Part shown: positions 12,873 to 18,159 of the stretch, one piece after another
How the letters are laid out: each line of letters starts with the position of its first letter
Numbering within the stretch: the first letter of the stretch is position 1
DNA from: Thermoleophilia bacterium
GTDB taxonomy: Bacteria; Actinomycetota; Thermoleophilia; Gaiellales; SKUG01
Length of the DNA: 22,116 nucleotides
Direction of reading: 5' to 3'
Assembly (NCBI GenBank): GCA_020438525.1
Contig: JAGQUL010000098.1
Location: 1-22,116, forward strand
Made by a program: the position numbers and the translations under genes
Notes under the pieces: generated by a model
What the model saw: only the letters and a program-made list of their open reading frames with translations
Told to the model about the DNA's origin: nothing
The model's database searches: none

Positions 12873-13433
12873 TCAGATCGACTTGGCTGCGCTGCGCAGC
12901 GCAAGACCCGTCGCCGTGAGCGCCATGCCACGAAGCAGCAGCACGATCCCGACGTAGGTTCCGAGCACCCAGCCGGCGCTCTGCGGCAGCGAGCCCAGCA
13001 GCAGGATGCCGAGCAGCAGGCTGAGCAGGCTCGACGCCAGCCACCAGCCCCAGTGCGACTCGCGCGTCATCAGGCTCAGGATCGTGCCGACCGTGCCGTC
13101 GACGAGCAGCCAGATCACGAGCAGCATCGTGAGCGTGACCGTGCCGTGCAGCGGGTTGAACGCGAGCATCACGCCGGCGACGATCGCCAGCACGCCCAGG
13201 ATCAGTCCCGTCCACATGCCCCCTGCAGCGCGGTCGGCGATCGCGGCGACGCATCCCACGGCGCCGACGAACACCAGCGCCCATCCGGTGAAGAGCGTGA
13301 CCGACACGCTCGCCGTGACGGGGAACAGCAGCATGAACAGGCCTGCGAGCGTCACGAGGATGCCGGCCGTGGCGATCCAGCCACCCCCGGACTTGACCTC
13401 GGACGCCATCGTGTCGAGTGCGGTATCGGACAT
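12873..13433 (-). CDS. HdeD-like (DUF308) membrane protein
   Basis: The 186-aa product has six hydrophobic segments evenly spread along its length, as in the HdeD/DUF308 family of small inner-membrane proteins linked to acid resistance in enterobacteria. Recognisable parts are the first helix (WIATAGILVTLAGLFMLLFP), the second (VTLFTGWALVFVGAVG), a GLILGVLAIVAGVMLAFNP segment typical of the family, and HWGWWLASSLLSLLLGILLL before the final pair. ATG 13433 has AAGGGGAA 7 nt upstream and gives a normal N-terminus. An ATG at 13454 overlaps the lipoprotein stop (ATGA) and would add seven residues. It is 17 bp downstream of the lipoprotein gene on the same strand, so the two are likely one operon. 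Role in this organism unknown. Confidence 0.9.
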   Translation of the reverse strand: MSDTALDTMASEVKSGGGWIATAGILVTLAGLFMLLFPVTASVSVTLFTGWALVFVGAVGCVAAIADRAAGGMWTGLILGVLAIVAGVMLAFNPLHGTVTLTMLLVIWLLVDGTVGTILSLMTRESHWGWWLASSLLSLLLGILLLGSLPQSAGWVLGTYVGIVLLLRGMALTATGLALRSAAKSI

Positions 13434-13450
13434 CGTTCGATTCCCCTTCC

Positions 13451-13876
13451 TCATTCGCTGCCGGAGCAGTCGATTCCGGATCCGAGCTCCTGCCCGGCCG
13501 CGTCCACTTCATCCGCAGCATCCTGCAGCGATCCGACCGCATCCTTGAGCGAGGCGTCGTCGTCGACCTTCCCGATCGTGTCGTCGAAGTCGTCCCACGC
13601 GTCCTTGTACGCGTCGAAGCGATCGTCGCCGAGGTTCGCGGCGGAGTCCTGCACGTCGTGCCACGAGTCGCGCACGTTCTGTCGAGCCTGCTTGAACTCC
13701 GCGACCGACGAGTCGGCGTCGAGCTCGGTCAGGGTCGTGACGTTCGCCTTGAGCGTGGCGAGGTCGGCACACAGGGCCCGTTCGGCATCGTCGACGCTCT
13801 CGCCACACCCGGTGGCGATGAACGACGCTGCCGCGAGCACTGCGAGCAGGCCCGCAGCGCGGGATGCTCGGAACAT
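13451..13876 (-). CDS. Small acidic helical lipoprotein
   Basis: The 141-aa product starts with a type II signal peptide (FRASRAAGLLAVLAAASFIATGC); the lipobox cysteine is residue 24, followed by Gly and Glu. The mature part is strongly acidic and appears almost wholly helical, with heptad-like patterning (DLATLKANVTTLTELDADSS, a QARQNVRDSWHDVQD segment, AYKDAWDDFDDTIGKVDDDA). Single cysteines at about 36 and near the C-terminus (IDCSGSE) could pair. It is likely anchored on the outer face of the membrane. Relatives occur widely in actinobacteria as uncharacterised lipoproteins. GGAGGAA just upstream of ATG 13876 fixes the start. It is the first gene of a probable two-gene unit with the HdeD-like protein. 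Confidence 0.87.
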   Translation of the reverse strand: MFRASRAAGLLAVLAAASFIATGCGESVDDAERALCADLATLKANVTTLTELDADSSVAEFKQARQNVRDSWHDVQDSAANLGDDRFDAYKDAWDDFDDTIGKVDDDASLKDAVGSLQDAADEVDAAGQELGSGIDCSGSE

Positions 13877-13940
13877 GGTTCCTCCAGTGGTCTGGTATCC
13901 GCTACCGTTCGCACGAGCGAGCGGCGGCGCGATCTTTGGC

Positions 13941-13958
13941 TGCCCGCGAAAGCGGGCA
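13941..13958 (+). repeat. REP-like hairpin with GAAA tetraloop
   Basis: TGCCCGC (13941-13947) and GCGGGCA (13952-13958) form a perfect 7-bp stem closed by GAAA, a stable GNRA loop. The core resembles the widespread bacterial REP class built on CCCGC-TTTC/GAAA-GCGGG. It lies between the diverging lipoprotein and MBL-fold genes, 15 nt before the proposed TTG start of the latter, and may form in its mRNA leader. Confidence 0.6.
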
Positions 13959-13972
13959 CTACGCAGGTAATC

Positions 13973-14776
13973 TTGGACGACGACCCGGACACAACGAACC
14001 ACGACCTGACCATCCGCTGGCTGGGCCATGCGAGCGCGAGCGTGTCGGTCGGCGGCACCACGCTGCTGTTCGACCCCGTGGTGCGATGGCGGATCGCGCA
14101 CCTGCGTCGCAGGACCCGCGTCGCCGACCATGCGATCGAAGGCGTCGACGCCGTGCTCGTATCGCACGCGCACCACGACCACCTCGACCTCGGATCGCTG
14201 CGGCGCGTGCGCCGCCGCTCGCCCGATGCGGCCTGGCACGCACCGCGCGGGGCCGCGCGGATCCTCGAGCGGGCGGGCTTCGCGCCGGTCGTGCGTCGTT
14301 CGCTCGGGGACGACGTGGCGGTGGGCGACCTGCACGTGAGCGCGGTGCCCGCGGCCCACGGCGGCGAGCGCCTGCGCTACGCGCGCGACGAGCACGGCGC
14401 GGAGGCAGTCGGCTTCGTCGTCACCCTCCCGAACGGGATCCGCGTGTGGTTCGCCGGCGACACGGCCTACGACGACATCCTCGAACGCGTCGGCCAGGTC
14501 GACGTGGCGCTCGTGCCGGTCGGCGGCTGGTGGCGCACGCTCGGCCCCGGGCACATGGACTCCGCGAACGCGGCGCGCGCGCTCGAGCTCGTCGGCGCGC
14601 GCGTGGCGATCCCGATCCACTGGGGCACCTACCACCCGATCGGGCTCTACCGGGCGATGCGACCGATCTGGTACGCGCCGGCGCACGAGCTCGAACGGCT
14701 TGCCCCGGCCAGCGTGGACGTGCGCGTGCTCGAGGTGGGCGAGGCCACCACGATCCGCGATCTCACGCCCAGGTGA
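13973..14776 (+). CDS. Metallo-beta-lactamase-fold hydrolase (NAPE-PLD/UlaG-like)
   Basis: The 267-aa product has the metal-binding motifs of the MBL fold: SHAHHDHLD (His65, His67, Asp69, His70), His129 in AAHGG, GDTAY (Asp163) and IPIHWGTY (His216), so a two-zinc site can be complete. The N-terminal WLGHASASVSVGGTTLLFDPV and the later GPGHMD are typical of the subgroup related to NAPE-hydrolysing phospholipase D and UlaG lactonase. No signal peptide is seen. The TTG at 13973 is chosen because it gives a short natural N-terminus with AGG 5 nt upstream; no ATG or GTG fits before the WLGHAS strand. The 3' end overlaps the convergent ATPase gene by 14 bp. Substrate unknown. Confidence 0.9.
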   Translation: MDDDPDTTNHDLTIRWLGHASASVSVGGTTLLFDPVVRWRIAHLRRRTRVADHAIEGVDAVLVSHAHHDHLDLGSLRRVRRRSPDAAWHAPRGAARILERAGFAPVVRRSLGDDVAVGDLHVSAVPAAHGGERLRYARDEHGAEAVGFVVTLPNGIRVWFAGDTAYDDILERVGQVDVALVPVGGWWRTLGPGHMDSANAARALELVGARVAIPIHWGTYHPIGLYRAMRPIWYAPAHELERLAPASVDVRVLEVGEATTIRDLTPR

Positions 14777-16124
14777 CCGGCACGTCCGATCCGCCTTCCG
14801 GCGTGATCCGACCGTCCACCCGCAGCAGCACCGGATGCGGCACGAGCGGACCGCCCACGAGCGCCATGCCCTGGTCGAACGTCGGCGCGCGATGCAGCAG
14901 CCCTTCCGGCACGTGCGAGAACGAGCCGGCGATGTCGGCCACGTCGCGCGACGAGTTCATGCGCAGCAGCATCAGGTTGTCGCACTGGGAGACGACGTTC
15001 GGGTGGAGCTTCTGCGGCCGCTGCGTGGCGAGCAGCAGGTGCCGGCCGAACTTGCGGCCCTCGCCGGCGATCGCGATCGCGAGCTCGGTCGCGGTGCGCT
15101 GCGCCTCGCTGACCGGCTCGGCCGGGCACGTGTCGTGTGCCTCGTCGAGCACGATCAGGACCGGATCCCGGTCGCGGCGCGTGTCCCACAGCTCCTGCAG
15201 CATCGACGCAGCGGCATCGTGACGCTCGCGAGCATCGGCCATTGCGCCGAGGTCGACGACGACCGCCCGCGAGCCTGCAGCGTGGCGCTGCTGCTGCGCT
15301 GCCGCTGCGTCCTGCACGACGCAGACGCCTGCGGCGGCAGCGGCGTGCGCGGCCTCGATCGCGGCCCACTCGTCGTCGGTACGCGCAGCTGCGCGGACGC
15401 GATCGGCGTCGTCGCGCGAGCGCAGGGTGCCCAGGTGTACGTGATCGGAGTTCGGATCGAGCACGACCATCGGCAGCGTCGTGTCGAGCAGCACGCGTTC
15501 GAGCAGCACGCCGAGCGAGAACGTCTTGCCGCTGCCCGACTGGCCGCAGAACAGCGTGTGGCGGGTCAGTCCCTTGGCGTGCAGGTGCACGCGCGTGTCC
15601 GCCAGGCGTGGCTCGCGACCCACGTCGAGCACCGCGGTTCGCGAGCTCGTGCGCGCCCAGTCGTGGTAGGCGCGCACGTCGTCGTCGGCGGCCGGGAGCG
15701 CTGCGGTCTCGTCGAAGGGGCGCGGGTCGGAGACGGGGCGGAACGTTCCGTCCACGAGCTCGCCGAGCACGAGCGCCTCGCCGGTGAACGTTCGCAGGCG
15801 CAGCTGCATCTTCGAGTCGATCGCGGTCGTGGCGCCCACGGTGAACCGGACCTCCGGACCGGCTCGCAGCTCCACGCGCCCGGCGGTGACCTGTGCGAGC
15901 AGCCGACGACCGGCAACCTCGAGCACGACGTGGTCGCCGACGAGCGGCGCCTCGCGAACGGGCGCTTCGAGCTGCACGACCTGTCCGTCGATCGAGTAGC
16001 CCATCGGCGGCAGCATCATCGACTCGCGCAGCTCGCGGATCAGCTGCAGGCGAGCGAGCGGCGTGGTGGTGCCCAGGTCGAGCGGGCCTGCACCAGCAGC
16101 AGTCGGGGCGGTGGGAGCGGTCAC
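14763..16124 (-). CDS. HerA-like (DUF87) hexameric ATPase
   Basis: The 453-aa product has the HerA/FtsK-type layout. A beta-rich N-terminal domain (about 45-130) looks like a HAS barrel. The ATPase domain has Walker A GQSGSGKT (194-201), VVLDPNSDH after the next strand, Walker B VLIVLDEA (322-329), ELAIAIAGEGRKFG, and the sensor segment LLLATQRPQKLHPNVVSQCDN. The QRP/K.H.NV pattern is diagnostic of HerA-type translocases. Such ATPases move DNA or proteins and often work with a nuclease such as NurA, which is absent here. It overlaps the upstream AI-2E transporter gene by 4 bp (ATGA), so the two are one operon and probably translationally coupled. Its 3' end overlaps the convergent MBL-fold gene. 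Biological role unknown. Confidence 0.9.
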   Translation of the reverse strand: MTAPTAPTAAGAGPLDLGTTTPLARLQLIRELRESMMLPPMGYSIDGQVVQLEAPVREAPLVGDHVVLEVAGRRLLAQVTAGRVELRAGPEVRFTVGATTAIDSKMQLRLRTFTGEALVLGELVDGTFRPVSDPRPFDETAALPAADDDVRAYHDWARTSSRTAVLDVGREPRLADTRVHLHAKGLTRHTLFCGQSGSGKTFSLGVLLERVLLDTTLPMVVLDPNSDHVHLGTLRSRDDADRVRAAARTDDEWAAIEAAHAAAAAGVCVVQDAAAAQQQRHAAGSRAVVVDLGAMADARERHDAAASMLQELWDTRRDRDPVLIVLDEAHDTCPAEPVSEAQRTATELAIAIAGEGRKFGRHLLLATQRPQKLHPNVVSQCDNLMLLRMNSSRDVADIAGSFSHVPEGLLHRAPTFDQGMALVGGPLVPHPVLLRVDGRITPEGGSDVPVTWA

Positions 16125-17323
16125 TGGTCGTCGTCTCCTGCAGGTTCACCGGTCTCCGGCACCATCGGCGTGCCGAGCGGCAGCCCGTCGCCGGGCATCG
16201 CGGGTGCGAACAGGTCGGGCAGCTCCAGGTCGGCGCTGCCCTGCTCCTCCATGATCTGGCGCGCGATGATCTGCAGCACGCCCGCGAGCGGCACCGCGAA
16301 CAGCGCGCCGAGCACGCCGAGCAGCTGCGATCCGATGAGCACGGCCAGGAACACGACGAGCGCGGACAGCTCGGCCTGACGCCCCTGTACCTTGGGCTGG
16401 ATCACGATGTTCTCGACCTGCTGGTAGGCGATCACGAACACGATCATCACGAGCCCCTCGAGCGTGCCGCCCGCCACGAACGCGACGATCACGGCGGGGA
16501 TCGCGCCGATGGTGGCGCCGATCATCGGGATGATCTCGAGCATCATCATCCACAGGCCGAGCGGCAGGGCGTAGGGGAGCCCGAGCAGCGCCGCGACGAT
16601 CGCGAGGCTCGTGCCGCCGAGCAGGGCGATGATGATCATGCCGCCCACGAACGCGCTCACGCCGCCGTAGGTGCCCTGCACGACCGACCACCAGCGTGGC
16701 TCCGCGAGCTTCGGGAACAGGCGCACGATCCCGCGCGCGACCTGACCGCCGCCGAGCAGCAGGAACACCGTGAGGAAGAGGATCGTGAGCGCGCCGAACA
16801 CGCCGGCGATCACCGCGCCGACCACGGAGGTGAGCTGGTCGCCGACCAGGCTGGGAAGCTTCTCGGCCTGGGCGGTGGCGCGGTCGACGATGTTGAAGCG
16901 CTCGTCGGCCTGGCGGTAGACGCTGCTGTCGCGCACGTCGCCGACGATCCCGGGGGCGGCCTCGATGAGCCGGTCACCCTGGTCGACGAGCGGGGGGACG
17001 AACACCGCCACGGCGAGCGCGAGCATCACGAACGCGCCGCTCATCACGAGCAGCACGCCCTTGCCGCGCCCGATGCCGCGTCGTTCGAGGCGGCGCACGA
17101 CCGGATCGGCGGCGATCGCCAGGAACGCAGCGATCGAGAGCTGCACGAGCAGGCTGCGCAGCTCGAGGATCATCGTGAGCGCGAGCCACGAGGCGGCGAT
17201 CACGAGCATGACCTTCACGATCGTGCGGGCGTGGATGTCGAAGTACACGCGGTGTGGGCTGACCGGTTCGGTCACGACCGGGGCTGCGTACGAATCACTG
17301 GACTGGCTGCTCGATTCCGACAT
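16121..17323 (-). CDS. AI-2E family transporter (PF01594-type membrane protein)
   Basis: The 400-aa product has about eight hydrophobic helices in the order of the AI-2E/TqsA/PerM family. Two lie at about 37-80, one follows near 90-115, a soluble amphipathic segment runs to about 175, and the rest lie in 180-365. The family-specific C-terminal stretch is present (LGLPYALPLGLWMMMLEIIPMIGATIGAIP, given here as a region near 265-295, then QQVENIVIQPKVQGR and LGVLGALFAVPLAGVL). The family covers transporters of varied or unknown cargo, including Na+/H+ antiporters. The ends are polar: an S-rich N-tail and an acidic, Pro/Gly-rich C-tail. ATG 17323 lies 7 nt after a TAGGGT -10 and has no Shine-Dalgarno. 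It is the first gene of the unit with the HerA-like ATPase. Confidence 0.93.
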   Translation of the reverse strand: MSESSSQSSDSYAAPVVTEPVSPHRVYFDIHARTIVKVMLVIAASWLALTMILELRSLLVQLSIAAFLAIAADPVVRRLERRGIGRGKGVLLVMSGAFVMLALAVAVFVPPLVDQGDRLIEAAPGIVGDVRDSSVYRQADERFNIVDRATAQAEKLPSLVGDQLTSVVGAVIAGVFGALTILFLTVFLLLGGGQVARGIVRLFPKLAEPRWWSVVQGTYGGVSAFVGGMIIIALLGGTSLAIVAALLGLPYALPLGLWMMMLEIIPMIGATIGAIPAVIVAFVAGGTLEGLVMIVFVIAYQQVENIVIQPKVQGRQAELSALVVFLAVLIGSQLLGVLGALFAVPLAGVLQIIARQIMEEQGSADLELPDLFAPAMPGDGLPLGTPMVPETGEPAGDDDQ

Positions 17324-17330
17324 TGGTGCG

Positions 17331-17336
17331 ACCCTA
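17331..17336 (-). promoter_or_regulatory. Proposed -10 element of the AI-2E/HerA operon (TAGGGT)
   Basis: On the minus strand TAGGGT is followed by 7 nt and the ATG at 17323, again a leaderless arrangement. The expected -35 position coincides with the right half of the palindrome at 17347-17359. Confidence 0.55.
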
Positions 17337-17346
17337 CCGGCTCGGC

Positions 17347-17359
17347 CCCCGATTCGGGG
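17347..17359. promoter_or_regulatory. Palindrome CCCCGATTCGGGG, possible operator
   Basis: Two 6-bp arms (CCCCGA and TCGGGG) around one T form a 13-bp palindrome. It lies 10 bp upstream of the proposed -10 of the AI-2E/HerA operon, over the -35 position, which is a usual place for a repressor site. It could also be a small hairpin in an RNA; no regulator is identified. Confidence 0.35.
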
Positions 17360-17447
17360 CGCAGGCGGCCACTGCCGTGGCCGGACGAGGCGGGATCCGG
17401 CGGATGCGCATGGACACGCAACGGATCGATCCGACGAGCAGGATGCA

Positions 17448-18077
17448 ATGAGCATCCTCTCCGCAGCCACTCCCGTATTCGCAGTGCCGACCGGCGTCGA
17501 CCGGCTCGGCTTCCCGAGCTACCGGCCACTGCCGGGCGGTGTTCCGAACCCGCCCAACGCGTGGGTCGAGGCGAACGAGCTGAACATGGTTCGCACGCTG
17601 AACGCCCGGGCGCAGCAGAACCCCCAGGCGCTCAAGTTCACCGAGTACATTTCGGAGCACGGCGCGTTCGGGATCTGGATGGACTTCGCCAAGCAGTACC
17701 GCAAGACCGCAGGGTTCGTGCGCGGCTGGCTCGGCACCGGCGTGATGCTCGCGGCGATGGGCAGCGCGGCGCTCAAGACGACGATCGCCAAGCGCGGCTA
17801 CGACCGGCTCAGGCCGTTCCAGATCGATCCGAGCATCCACCCGCTCGGCAAGATCCCGAAGGATGCGAGCTTCCCGTCCGGGCACACGAGTGCCGCCTAT
17901 GCGGCAGCGACCGCACTCAGCACGCTGTGGCCGGCGCGGGCGCAGGAGTTCGGCTGGTGGGCTCGCCAGACCGGCCTGAGCCGCGTGCATGCCGGCGTGC
18001 ACTTCCCCAGCGACGTGCAGATGGGTGCCCAGGTCGGCATCCAGAGCGGCCTCGCCGCCACCTCGTTCCTGCGCTGA
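17448..18077 (+). CDS. PAP2-family phosphatase
   Basis: The 209-aa product carries the three-part phosphatase signature of the PAP2/haloperoxidase superfamily: K115 to R122 with Pro (KRGYDRLRP), FPSGHTSAAYAA (Ser144, His146) and SRVHAGVHFPSD (Ser178, Arg179, His185, Asp189). These residues bind phosphate and form the phospho-His intermediate. The usual long membrane helices are weak: there is one moderately hydrophobic stretch near 95-110 and no clear signal peptide, so it looks more like a soluble class A-type acid phosphatase or haloperoxidase relative than an integral lipid phosphatase. The N-terminal 50 residues are Pro-rich and specific. ATG 17448 is preceded by an AGGA ribosome site. 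leuS follows after 82 bp with its own promoter signal. Confidence 0.92.
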   Translation: MSILSAATPVFAVPTGVDRLGFPSYRPLPGGVPNPPNAWVEANELNMVRTLNARAQQNPQALKFTEYISEHGAFGIWMDFAKQYRKTAGFVRGWLGTGVMLAAMGSAALKTTIAKRGYDRLRPFQIDPSIHPLGKIPKDASFPSGHTSAAYAAATALSTLWPARAQEFGWWARQTGLSRVHAGVHFPSDVQMGAQVGIQSGLAATSFLR

Positions 18078-18147
18078 CCCCACTGCGCCGTCTTCCGGAC
18101 CGCGCCGCTGCCCGGACGTCTCACGTGCGCGGCCCCGCACGCGCGGG

Positions 18148-18153
18148 TAGTGT
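18148..18153 (+). promoter_or_regulatory. Proposed -10 element of leuS (TAGTGT)
   Basis: CGCGCGGGTAGTGT places TAGTGT 6 nt before the ATG at 18160, with no Shine-Dalgarno. The preceding CGCGCGGG is shared with the proB promoter. I saw no T-box leader or leucine-codon attenuator in the 82 bp before the gene. Confidence 0.55.
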
Positions 18154-18159
18154 TCGCGC

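Noticed and set aside
14763..17323. Known HerA-based antiphage system
   Set aside because: No SIR2, NurA, DUF4297 or other effector gene accompanies the ATPase; the partner is an AI-2E transporter. The claim would go beyond the sequence.
18078..18147. T-box or leucine attenuator upstream of leuS
   Set aside because: Only 82 bp separate PAP2 and leuS. I see no T-box consensus, no leader peptide with leucine codons and no terminator with a T-tract, and the -10 is placed for a leaderless mRNA.
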